In this document: positions 1 to 5,946 of the stretch, in pieces
How the letters are laid out: every line of letters begins with the position of its first letter
How positions within the stretch are numbered: the stretch's first letter is position 1
Origin: Pseudomonadota bacterium
GTDB taxonomy: Bacteria > Pseudomonadota > Gammaproteobacteria > Burkholderiales > Burkholderiaceae_F
Reading direction: 5' to 3'
Length of the DNA stretch: 5,960 bases
NCBI GenBank assembly: GCA_023443095.1
Contig: JAEZVV010000188.1
Location: 1 to 5,960 of the forward strand
Notes under the pieces: model-generated
Databases searched by the model: none
What the model was told of the DNA's origin: nothing
Seen by the model: only the letters and a program-made list of their open reading frames with translations
Position numbers and translations under genes: made by a program

Positions 1-633
1 GGCCAGGCGAGCCACCCGGTCGCGCAGGCGCTGGCCGCGCTCGCCCCGGTTTTCCCTGCGATCACCCACGCCCGGCTCGAGGCCGTGCTCACACGCGCCG
101 AGGCCGGCCTACACCAGACCCGCTTTCTCGACTACGCCGGCCTGAGCCACTTTCATGCCGCTGGCGACCGCGCCTTGGCGGAACTGGCCAGCGGAGTGCT
201 GGGCGGCGACGCCGCCGCTGCCGCCGCGGCCGAACGCCTCGCCCACGCCTTGCGCCTGGTCGGGCTGATCAGCGACACCGGCGCCGCCGTGCGGCGCGGC
301 CAGATCTGGCTACCGCTCGACGATCTGCGCCGCTTCGACATCAAGGCCAGCGAGCTGGCGGGCGGCCGTGCGTACGCCGCAGGCTGGGTACCGCTGATGC
401 AGTTGCAGGCCGGCCGGGCCCGGGCCGCCTGGTCGCAGGCAATCGACGCCCTACCCGCCTCGGCCCGGCGCTCGCACCGGCCCTTGCTGATCCTGGGCCA
501 GATCGCGATGCGTCAGCTGGACGAAATCGAAGCCGAAGGTTTCCAGATCCTGCACCAGCGCGTTGCGCTGACGCCGATCACCCGTCTGTGGCTGGCCTGG
601 CGCACCGGGCTGTTCGGTCCGCGACGCGCCTAA
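1..633 (+). CDS. Squalene/phytoene synthase family protein, 5'-partial, degraded catalytic motif
   Basis: The frame is open from base 1 to a TAA at 631-633, giving 210 visible residues; the true start lies upstream. A GTG at 85 would begin inside the fold, so I do not accept it as the start. The family match comes from the stretch RRGQIWLPLDDLRRFDI (about 297-345), which mirrors the RRGRIYLPxEDLxRF block after the second Asp motif of head-to-head prenyl synthases (HpnC, HpnD, CrtB), and from the C-terminal block GFQILHQRVALTPITRLWLAW (540-602), typical of HpnD-like proteins. Active members condense two farnesyl or geranylgeranyl diphosphates using two Asp-rich motifs. Here the second motif, normally like NIxRDxxED, reads GLISDTGAA: only the first Asp remains (codon 274-276), and the last is Ala (286-288). 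The first motif is outside the window. A poly-Ala run lies at 211-231. The protein may be a non-catalytic paralogue or have changed function. The gene converges with the next one, with an 18-base gap. Confidence 0.75.
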   Translation, partial: GQASHPVAQALAALAPVFPAITHARLEAVLTRAEAGLHQTRFLDYAGLSHFHAAGDRALAELASGVLGGDAAAAAAAERLAHALRLVGLISDTGAAVRRGQIWLPLDDLRRFDIKASELAGGRAYAAGWVPLMQLQAGRARAAWSQAIDALPASARRSHRPLLILGQIAMRQLDEIEAEGFQILHQRVALTPITRLWLAWRTGLFGPRRA

Positions 634-651
634 CGGCCGCGAATCAAAGCT

Positions 652-1188
652 TCAGTGCTTGTGCGAACCTTCGTGATCATGGTCATGCCCGTGCTTGCAC
701 TCGGGGCCGTGCACGTGATGCCCGCAGCCGGGGCCGTGGACATGACCCGGCTCCTCGTGGCGGACCTCGCGCTCGGGTGAAAACGGCGCCATGGCTTCGA
801 CTACGTCGAGGCCGCGTTCGCGCAGTTCGTGCGCCCGATCTTGGTCGTTCGCCAACCGCAGCCCGTGGTCGCGCACCTCCACCCGGACTTCAGCCCGGCC
901 CAGCGCCAGCGCGGCCTTGAGCAAGGTATCGGTCGGTCCGCGCACCTCGAGCACCGCCTCCGGCGCCGCTTCCACCACCCACAGGCCGCTGTCTTCGTCG
1001 AGCAGCAGATCACCCACTTCCAGGGGGCGGTGACCGGTCAGCGTGTGGTGAAGGTGGGCGCCCGGCAGGTCAAGGTGGTCCGGCAGCTGCGCCCGGGCGG
1101 TACTCGCAAGCGGAAGGCGGCGCGCCCGGGCCAGCAAGGCGGCGGCCGGGCGGGCGTTGGCGGGAAGAAGCTTGGTGAGAGTCGTCAT
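652..1188 (-). CDS. ureE: UreE-like His-rich metal-binding protein
   Basis: This is a 178-residue protein, close to UreE length (about 150-190). UreE is the cytosolic nickel chaperone that feeds the urease maturation complex. The match covers the N-terminal domain core LEVGDLLLDEDSGLWVV (56-72), then EAAPEAVLEVR (73-83) and the C-terminal domain from TLLKAALALG to APFSPE (about 88-139). Compared with Klebsiella UreE, the LGNRH block reads LGRAE, so Glu100 replaces the interface histidine; the HHDHVLDD block reads ANDQDRAH, so the other two core histidines are also gone. The tail (144-178) holds 12 His and 2 Cys, including tandem HVHGPGCGH and HVHGPECKH. The ATG at 1186-1188 is preceded by AAGGA at a good distance. 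It sits 47 bases after radA and is probably co-transcribed. No urease gene is visible. The family call is fairly secure; a urease role is doubtful, and nickel or zinc storage or delivery is an alternative. Confidence 0.75.
   Translation of the reverse strand: MTTLTKLLPANARPAAALLARARRLPLASTARAQLPDHLDLPGAHLHHTLTGHRPLEVGDLLLDEDSGLWVVEAAPEAVLEVRGPTDTLLKAALALGRAEVRVEVRDHGLRLANDQDRAHELRERGLDVVEAMAPFSPEREVRHEEPGHVHGPGCGHHVHGPECKHGHDHDHEGSHKH
691..744 (-). repeat. 27-base tandem repeat encoding HVHGPxCxH twice
   Basis: Two adjacent in-frame 27-base units (718-744 and 691-717) encode HVHGPGCGH and HVHGPECKH in the tail of the UreE-like protein. The units differ at scattered positions, mainly in the codons for the variable residues, so the duplication is not brand new. 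Confidence 0.8.
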
Positions 1189-1194
1189 GGAAAT

Positions 1195-1199
1195 CCTTT
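1195..1199 (-). promoter_or_regulatory. Ribosome binding site of the UreE-like gene
   Basis: Read on the minus strand, AAGGA lies six bases before the ATG at 1188 (AAGGATTTCCATG). It supports this start and shows that the gene has its own initiation signal rather than depending on coupling to radA. Confidence 0.7.
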
Positions 1200-1235
1200 T
1201 CTGTTGGGGCTGGAGCGGGCGCGTCGGGTCCGCTC

Positions 1236-2612
1236 TCAGTAAGAGTTGGCGGCGTCGAGCGCTTCGGCCAAGCGGTCGACCGGCACCAGTTCAAGTCCTT
1301 CGATCTTGCCCTTGGGCGCATTGGCTCGCGGAATGATGGCACGCGAAAAACCGAGCTTGGCCGCCTCGCGCAGACGCTCCTGACCGCGCGGCGCAGGGCG
1401 GATTTCACCCGCCAGACCGACCTCGCCAAACACCACCAGACCCCGCGCGAGCGGGCGGTTGCGGATCGAGGAGTTGATCGCCGCCAGCACGGCCAGATCG
1501 GCGGCTGGCTCGGTGATCTTGACCCCGCCCACTGCATTCACGAACACGTCCTGGTCGAAAACCGCGATCCCGGCGTGGCGGTGCAGGACGGCGAGCTGCA
1601 TCGCCAGCCGCTGCTGGTCGAGGCCAACCGACAGCCGGCGCGGGCTGGGCAGGTGGGAGCCGTCGACCAGGGCCTGGATCTCGACCAGCAGGGGCCGCGT
1701 CCCCTCCTGGGTCACTAGGACCGAAGACCCGGCGACACTTGCATCGTGCTGGCTGAGAAACAGGGCCGACGGGTTCGAAACGCCGCGCAGGCCGCGGTCA
1801 GTCATGGCGAAAACGCCCAGTTCGTTGACCGCGCCGAAGCGGTTCTTGAAGGCGCGCACCAGGCGGAAGCTCGAATGCGTGTCGCCTTCGAAATACAGCA
1901 CGGTGTCGACGATGTGCTCGAGCACTCGCGGGCCGGCGAGCGCGCCTTCCTTGGTCACGTGGCCGACCAGGATCACGCAGGGGCCGCCCTGCTTGGCCAG
2001 GCGGGTGAGCTGAGCGGCGCACTCCCGCACCTGGGCGACTGAACCCGGCGCCGAGCTCAGTTCTTCGGAAAACAGGGTCTGGATCGAGTCGACCACCACG
2101 ACCTCGGGTTTTTCGGCGGCTATCGCCGCTTCGATACGCTCGAGCTGGATCTCGGCCATCAAGCGCATGCCGGCTGCGTCAAGGCCGAGGCGGCGCGCGC
2201 GCAAGGCGATCTGGGCCCCGCTTTCTTCGCCGCTCACATACAGGACCCGGCGGCCGGCCTGGGCCATCACCGCCAGCGCCTGCAGCAGCAGGGTCGACTT
2301 GCCGATGCCGGGATCGCCGCCGATCAGCACCACGCCGCCCGGCACCAGACCGCCGCCCAGGACCCGGTCGAACTCCTCGAGGCCGGTGGCGGTGCGTGGC
2401 AGTTCCTCGGCCTCGATCGCCGCCAGATCCGAGACCTCGGCCGCGCTCACCAGGCCGGCGCGGGCGCCTGCCGCAAAGCGGTTGTTTCCTGTCGCCTCGA
2501 GCTTGACTTCGCTCAAGGTATTCCAGGCCTGGCAATGCGGGCACTGGCCCTGCCACTTGGGCACGGCGCCGCCGCAGTCCCCGCATACGTATTGGGTCTT
2601 GGCCTTGGCCAT
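1236..2612 (-). CDS. radA: DNA repair/recombination protein RadA
   Basis: RadA (Sms) is a RecA-related, DnaB-like ATPase that drives branch migration of recombination intermediates in the cytoplasm. The 458-residue product matches the usual 450-460. Domains in order: a four-Cys zinc finger (Cys10, Cys13, Cys24, Cys27); a RecA-like ATPase with Walker A GGDPGIGKST (98-107) and Walker B VVVVDS (171-176); the RadA-specific KNRFG motif (256-260); and a Lon-protease-like C-terminal domain (about 290-458) with the signature GEVGLAGEIR (396-405). I chose the ATG at 2610-2612 because it gives the usual MAKxKTQYVC opening and is preceded by a near-perfect Shine-Dalgarno. An upstream start at 2654 would add 14 residues and run into alr. 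The start overlaps the alr stop by one base, which suggests translational coupling. All key motifs appear intact. Confidence 0.97.
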   Translation of the reverse strand: MAKAKTQYVCGDCGGAVPKWQGQCPHCQAWNTLSEVKLEATGNNRFAAGARAGLVSAAEVSDLAAIEAEELPRTATGLEEFDRVLGGGLVPGGVVLIGGDPGIGKSTLLLQALAVMAQAGRRVLYVSGEESGAQIALRARRLGLDAAGMRLMAEIQLERIEAAIAAEKPEVVVVDSIQTLFSEELSSAPGSVAQVRECAAQLTRLAKQGGPCVILVGHVTKEGALAGPRVLEHIVDTVLYFEGDTHSSFRLVRAFKNRFGAVNELGVFAMTDRGLRGVSNPSALFLSQHDASVAGSSVLVTQEGTRPLLVEIQALVDGSHLPSPRRLSVGLDQQRLAMQLAVLHRHAGIAVFDQDVFVNAVGGVKITEPAADLAVLAAINSSIRNRPLARGLVVFGEVGLAGEIRPAPRGQERLREAAKLGFSRAIIPRANAPKGKIEGLELVPVDRLAEALDAANSY

Positions 2613-3700
2613 CAATCGTCCTCCCGCACCGGCACCCGGCTCGCCAAGGCGCACATCAGCTCGTAGCCGATGGTGTCCGCTCCTGCGGCCACCTCGTCGA
2701 TAGCGATCTGTCGCCCCCAGAGTTCGACCGGGCTGCCGACTCCCGCGCGCGGCAAGTCGGTCAGATCGACCGTGAGCATGTCCATCGACACCCGGCCGAC
2801 CAGAGGAGCCCGCTGGCCGTCGACCGCCACCGGGGTGCCGTCGCTAGCGTGGCGCGGGTAGCCATCGGCGTAACCGCAGGCGACCACGCCGATCCGGCTC
2901 GGGCGGCGCGCGACGAATCTTGAGCCGTAACCGACGGCCTCGCCGACCTCGAGCGACTGGACCGCAATGACGCGCGATGTCAGCGTCATGCCGGCGGCCA
3001 GGCCGAGTTCGTCGCGGCTGGCGCGCGGATCCGGCGTGGCGCCATACAAGACGACGCCGGCGCGCACCACGTCGCCGGCAATCTGCGGCTGGAACACCAG
3101 GGCCGCCGAGTTGGCCACGCAGCTCAGCTCGCCGGTCTGCAACCCGGCACGGTCCCATGCCTCGAGCTGCTGGCTGACCGTCACCGGGCCGAGCCAGGGG
3201 TCGGCCCGGTCGGCGTTGGCGAAATGCATCATCAAGCCGGCGATTTCGACGCCGGGAATGGCCGCGAGGCGCTTGCGCACGGCCTCCACCTGCGACGGCC
3301 GGAAGCCGAGCCGGTTCATGCCGGTATTGAGCTTGATAAAGACCCGGATCGGCAGCTCGATCTGCCCGAGTTCGAGCATGCGTATCTGCTCCTCCCCGTG
3401 GACTGCGGTCTCGAGCCGCAAGCCCTGCACCAGCGCCAAGTCAGCCGGCTCGAAGAAGCCCTCGAGCAGGAGCAGGGGTTTGGTCCAGCCGGCCGAACGG
3501 GCGCGCTGGGCTTCGGCCAGATCGAGCAGGGCCAGGCCGTCGGCCGCGGCGAAAGCCCGCACCGCGCGTTCAAGGCCGTGGCCGTAAGCGTTGGCCTTGA
3601 CCACCGCCCACAAATGGCGGCCGGCAGCGGCGCGGCGCGCGAGCGCCAGGTTCGAGCGCAGAGCGCCGAGGTGTATGGTGGCTTGTATCGGGCGCGGCAT
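2612..3700 (-). CDS. alr: Alanine racemase
   Basis: This is a PLP-dependent enzyme interconverting L- and D-alanine, the source of D-Ala for peptidoglycan, acting in the cytoplasm as a dimer. The 362 residues match the usual 355-380. The N-terminal TIM barrel carries the PLP-binding motif WAVVKANAYGHG with Lys35 as Schiff-base lysine and Tyr39 nearby. Arg130 lies in KLNTGMNRLGF, His159 in GLMMHF, Asn197-Ser198 in VANSA and Arg213 in VVRAGVVLYG. The C-terminal beta domain supplies the second catalytic base, Tyr258 (GYGSR), the substrate-contacting Met306-Asp307 in RVSMDM, and Tyr346 in IGYELMC. Every residue expected for activity is present. The start is ATG at 3698-3700, giving the standard MPRPIxAxI opening, although no clear Shine-Dalgarno precedes it. 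It is the first gene of the probable alr-radA-ureE-like operon and diverges from lplT. Whether it is the biosynthetic or a catabolic racemase cannot be told from this window. Confidence 0.97.
   Translation of the reverse strand: MPRPIQATIHLGALRSNLALARRAAAGRHLWAVVKANAYGHGLERAVRAFAAADGLALLDLAEAQRARSAGWTKPLLLLEGFFEPADLALVQGLRLETAVHGEEQIRMLELGQIELPIRVFIKLNTGMNRLGFRPSQVEAVRKRLAAIPGVEIAGLMMHFANADRADPWLGPVTVSQQLEAWDRAGLQTGELSCVANSAALVFQPQIAGDVVRAGVVLYGATPDPRASRDELGLAAGMTLTSRVIAVQSLEVGEAVGYGSRFVARRPSRIGVVACGYADGYPRHASDGTPVAVDGQRAPLVGRVSMDMLTVDLTDLPRAGVGSPVELWGRQIAIDEVAAGADTIGYELMCALASRVPVREDD
2619..2625 (-). promoter_or_regulatory. Shine-Dalgarno of radA inside the alr 3' end
   Basis: On the minus strand GGGAGGA lies six bases before the radA ATG and within the last codons of alr. 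Together with the TGATG stop/start overlap it fixes the radA start and suggests re-initiation by ribosomes ending alr. Confidence 0.85.
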
Positions 3701-3746
3701 GATCGTGTGTCGTGGGAGCGGATCAAGGATACCTTCGCCCGCGTCG

Positions 3747-3763
3747 GCGGCCGTCGCGGCCGC
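3747..3763. repeat. GC-rich inverted repeat
   Basis: Seven-base arms GCGGCCG and CGGCCGC flank a three-base spacer, TCG. It lies upstream of the lplT -10 element, overlapping where its -35 box would be, and within the predicted alr leader. It may be an operator or a 5' mRNA hairpin, or simply a by-product of high G+C. Confidence 0.4.
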
Positions 3764-3774
3764 TTTGGCCTTCG

Positions 3775-3783
3775 TGTTATAAC
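3775..3783 (+). promoter_or_regulatory. Candidate extended -10 promoter for lplT
   Basis: TGTTATAAC matches the extended -10 consensus TGnTATAAT with only the last base different. The region 17 bases upstream (CGCGGC) is no -35 box, which fits extended -10 promoters that work without one. Transcription would begin near 3790 and leave a leader of about 110 bases before lplT. This is a by-eye prediction. Confidence 0.4.
3776..3781 (-). promoter_or_regulatory. Candidate -10 element for alr
   Basis: Because GTTATAAC is palindromic, the minus strand also reads TATAAC here. It lacks the TG extension and has a poor -35 region (CGGAAA at 17-base spacing). The leader would be about 70 bases and would contain the hairpin at 3747-3763. 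A weaker alternative -10, TATCCT, lies at 3726-3731. Confidence 0.25.
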
Positions 3784-3821
3784 GCGGCGCCCTCGGCGTT
3801 TCCGGCGGCCTATCGTTTACC

Positions 3822-3833
3822 CGAGAGCTCTCG
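3822..3833. repeat. 12-base perfect palindrome in the lplT leader
   Basis: CGAGAGCTCTCG is a perfect palindrome about 40 bases after the predicted lplT -10 and about 65 bases before its ATG. A dimeric regulator could bind it, but no known operator was recognised. Confidence 0.35.
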
Positions 3834-3899
3834 CAACAACCATCGCAAGGCCCGCTTGAAGAAGTCGAACGCGCGGATCACAGCCCAGGCAACGAAAAA

Positions 3900-5219
3900 A
3901 TGAAGCGCGGTTTCTACACCATCATGGCCGCGCAGTTCCTGTCGTCGCTGGCCGACAATGCGCTGCTGATCGCCGCCATCGCCCTGCTGACTTCGCTCGG
4001 TGCTCCCGCATGGATGACGCCGATGCTCAAGCTTTTCTTCGTGCTGAGCTACGTTTTCCTGGCGGCCTTCGTCGGCGCTTTCGCCGACGCCCTGCCCAAG
4101 GGCCGGGTGATGTTCCTGACCAACATGGTCAAGGTCGGCGGCTGTCTGATGATGCTGTTCGGCTCCCACCCGCTGCTGTCGTACGCGGTGGTCGGCATCG
4201 GCGCCGCGGCCTATTCGCCCGCCAAATACGGCATCCTCACCGAACTCTTGCCGCCCGACAAACTGGTCGTCGCCAATGGCTGGATCGAAGGCCTGACCGT
4301 GACCTCGATCATCCTTGGCTTTGTCCTCGGCGGCGCCCTGATCAGCCCCCACGTCTCGGCCATCCTGCTTTCGTTCGACTTTCCCCTCTTCGACACCGGC
4401 ATCGACCAGGCGCCCGAGGCCGCGATCTCGGTCATCGTTTTCGTCTACGGTGCCGCCGCGATCGCCAATCTCTTCATTCCCGACACCGGTGCCCGCTACC
4501 AGGCCCAGTCGATCCACCCGGTGCGGATGATCAAGGGTTTCGCCCACTCCTGCAGCCTGCTGTGGAAGGACAAGCTGGGGCAGATCTCGCTCTCGGTCAC
4601 GACCTTGTTCTGGGGCGCCGGCGCCACTTTGCAGTTCCTGGTGCTCAAGTGGGCCGAACAGGTCTTGGGACTGGACCTGTCCAAAGGCGCGATGCTGCAG
4701 GCCGTGGTTGCCATCGGCATCGCGCTCGGCTCGGTCTACGCGGCCGCACGCGTGTCGCTGCGGCGATCGATTTCGGTCCTGCCGGTCGGCGTCGCCATGG
4801 GGCTGATGGTGGCAGCGATGGCGTATTACTCGCCCGCCGTCGTGCCCGCCGGCTCGCTCGCTGTCGGTTCGGTGCAGCTCACCTGGTTCATCCTGACTGC
4901 CTGCGCACTGCTGGTGGTAGTGGGTGCGCTCGCAGGTTATTTCGTGGTGCCGATGAACGCCCTGCTGCAACACCGCGGCCATGTCCTGATGAGTGCGGGC
5001 CGCTCGATCGCGGTCCAGAACTTCAACGAAAACCTCTCTATCCTCGTGATGCTGGGCTTGTACGCCCTGCTGGTCTGGGCCGAACTGTCAGTGCAATCGA
5101 TCATGCTGCTCTTCGGGCTTTTCGTTGCCGCGACCATGGCCGCGGTGATCGTTCGCCACCGCAGCAACCAGCGCGAGTTCGATTCGGTCGCCCTGATCGG
5201 CGAAGGCAGGCACCACTGA
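3900..5219 (+). CDS. lplT: Lysophospholipid transporter LplT (major facilitator superfamily)
   Basis: LplT is an inner-membrane transporter that flips lysophospholipids inward, where Aas re-acylates them. The 439-residue protein is strongly hydrophobic, with about 12 predicted membrane segments. It shows the LplT marks: AQFLSSLADNALL in helix 1 (11-23, Asp19 in the conserved DN pair), ADALPKGRVM (62-71), the hallmark GAAAYSPAKYGILTELLP (101-118), LFWGAGATLQFL (236-247), VVPMNALLQHRG (349-360) and AVQNFNENLSILVMLGLY (371-388). It is longer than E. coli LplT (397); the excess includes a loop of roughly 20-25 residues near 150-173 and a charged C-terminal tail after about 418. The ATG at 3900 gives the expected start near helix 1; only a weak AGG (3887-3889) precedes it. 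In enterics lplT is paired with aas, but here the downstream neighbour is convergent. The context suggests single-gene transcription ending at the hairpin near 5255. Confidence 0.93.
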   Translation: MKRGFYTIMAAQFLSSLADNALLIAAIALLTSLGAPAWMTPMLKLFFVLSYVFLAAFVGAFADALPKGRVMFLTNMVKVGGCLMMLFGSHPLLSYAVVGIGAAAYSPAKYGILTELLPPDKLVVANGWIEGLTVTSIILGFVLGGALISPHVSAILLSFDFPLFDTGIDQAPEAAISVIVFVYGAAAIANLFIPDTGARYQAQSIHPVRMIKGFAHSCSLLWKDKLGQISLSVTTLFWGAGATLQFLVLKWAEQVLGLDLSKGAMLQAVVAIGIALGSVYAAARVSLRRSISVLPVGVAMGLMVAAMAYYSPAVVPAGSLAVGSVQLTWFILTACALLVVVGALAGYFVVPMNALLQHRGHVLMSAGRSIAVQNFNENLSILVMLGLYALLVWAELSVQSIMLLFGLFVAATMAAVIVRHRSNQREFDSVALIGEGRHH

Positions 5220-5236
5220 AAGCCAGGCCTTTTTCG

Positions 5237-5275
5237 CAAACGGAAAGGGGCGCCGCGGCGCCCCTTCTTCGTTTG
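5237..5275. terminator. Bidirectional hairpin terminator between lplT and the glycosylase gene
   Basis: The core is a perfect palindrome at 5245-5266, AAGGGGCGCC mirrored by GGCGCCCCTT, with a two-base centre that would open into a small loop. Allowing one bulged C at 5267, pairing extends through 5237-5244 with 5268-5275, including one G-U. Short T-rich runs lie on the 3' side in both directions (TTCTTCGTTT on plus). It lies midway between convergent stops at 5219 and 5290, so it can serve both genes. Confidence 0.85.
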
Positions 5276-5289
5276 AGCCCCGGGTTTCC

Positions 5290-5946
5290 TTAGGTTTTCG
5301 CGGCCAGCTTGCGCGCTCGCACCAGGTCTTCCCAGGACTTGGCCTTGTCGGCGAGGTTGCGCAGCAGATAAGCCGGGTGGTAGCTCACCACCACCGGCAC
5401 GGCGCGGCCGGCCACCGTGGTCTGGTGCTGCCGGCCGCGCAGCCCGGCGATGCTGGTGTCGGTGGCGAGCAGCGCCTGCGCCGCGAAGCGTCCGAGGACC
5501 ATCACCACGGCCGGGTCGATCAGCTCGAGCTGACGCACGAGGAATGGGAAACACGCCGCCACCTCCTCGGGTTGCGGATTGCGGTTGCCCGGCGGCCGGC
5601 ACTTGAGCACGTTGATAATCGCCACCTCCGGGCCGCGCGCCAGGCCGACGGTGGCCAGCATGTTGTCGAGCAGCTTGCCGGCCTGGCCGACGAAAGGCTC
5701 GCCGCGCATGTCTTCCTCGGCGCCCGGCGCCTCACCCACCAGAACCCAGTTGGCGCTCGGTTCACCCGCGGCAAACACCGTCTGGGTCCGCGACTCGCAT
5801 AGACGGCAGGCGCGGCAGCTTTCGACCGCGACCCGCAGTTCGTCCCAGCTCATGGCGGCGATGCGCCGCGCACGCTCCTCGTCAACGACCGCCACCGGCG
5901 CCGGCGCTGCCGGCGGCGCCGCGCGGGGCGGACGGGGGGCAGTCAT
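5290..5946 (-). CDS. Family 4 uracil-DNA glycosylase (4Fe-4S)
   Basis: The enzyme removes uracil from DNA to start base excision repair. It belongs to the iron-sulphur family 4 (UDGa type). Visible cluster ligands are Cys44 and Cys47 in CRACRLC (Cys50 also present), Cys116 in NVLKCRPPGNRNP and Cys132. The active-site motif GEAPGAEED (71-79), FVGQAGKLLDNML (85-97) and the C-terminal HPAYLLR (190-196) are all intact, so activity is expected. The first about 30 residues are Pro/Ala-rich and lie outside the conserved domain. The start is uncertain. The ATG at 5944-5946 has no Shine-Dalgarno, the frame stays open to the window edge, and relatives often carry a longer N-terminus, so the gene may begin beyond 5960. 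An internal Met32 (5851-5853) is less likely. It is convergent with lplT. Confidence 0.93.
   Translation of the reverse strand: MTAPRPPRAAPPAAPAPVAVVDEERARRIAAMSWDELRVAVESCRACRLCESRTQTVFAAGEPSANWVLVGEAPGAEEDMRGEPFVGQAGKLLDNMLATVGLARGPEVAIINVLKCRPPGNRNPQPEEVAACFPFLVRQLELIDPAVVMVLGRFAAQALLATDTSIAGLRGRQHQTTVAGRAVPVVVSYHPAYLLRNLADKAKSWEDLVRARKLAAKT

Larger units (their letters stand above)
3701..3899. other. Divergent intergenic region alr/lplT
   Basis: This 199-base gap between two outward-reading genes must carry both promoters. It contains a symmetric -10 element (3776-3783) and two inverted repeats (3747-3763 and 3822-3833). No convincing TTGACA-like -35 box was found for either direction, and no tRNA or known riboswitch was recognised. 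Confidence 0.6.

Noticed and set aside
211..240. GCC-rich low-complexity run as a functional repeat
   Set aside because: It encodes a poly-Ala stretch inside a helix of the synthase-like protein and shows no regular unit; ordinary for G+C-rich coding DNA.
634..651. Terminator between the convergent genes at the left
   Set aside because: Only 18 bases separate the stops, and the short AAGC/GCTT pairing nearby is too weak to call a terminator.
588..920. Plus-strand frame spanning the convergent junction
   Set aside because: It overlaps the ends of two recognisable genes, is Arg/Ala-rich and has no ribosome site or family match.
652..1188. Part of a urease operon
   Set aside because: No urease structural or other accessory genes are in the window; both neighbours are unrelated.
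3810..4982. 390-codon minus-strand frame opposite lplT
   Set aside because: It is an antisense shadow of lplT: its composition is dominated by His, Gln, Arg, Asp and Gly as expected from reversed membrane-protein codons, and no family resemblance is seen. The end (AFDFFKRALRWLLRELSGKR) looks amphipathic and extends into the gap, but no start signal supports a separate small gene.
4010..5293. 427-codon plus-strand frame overlapping lplT
   Set aside because: Arg/Pro-rich shadow in another frame of a gene with clear family motifs, a product of high G+C.
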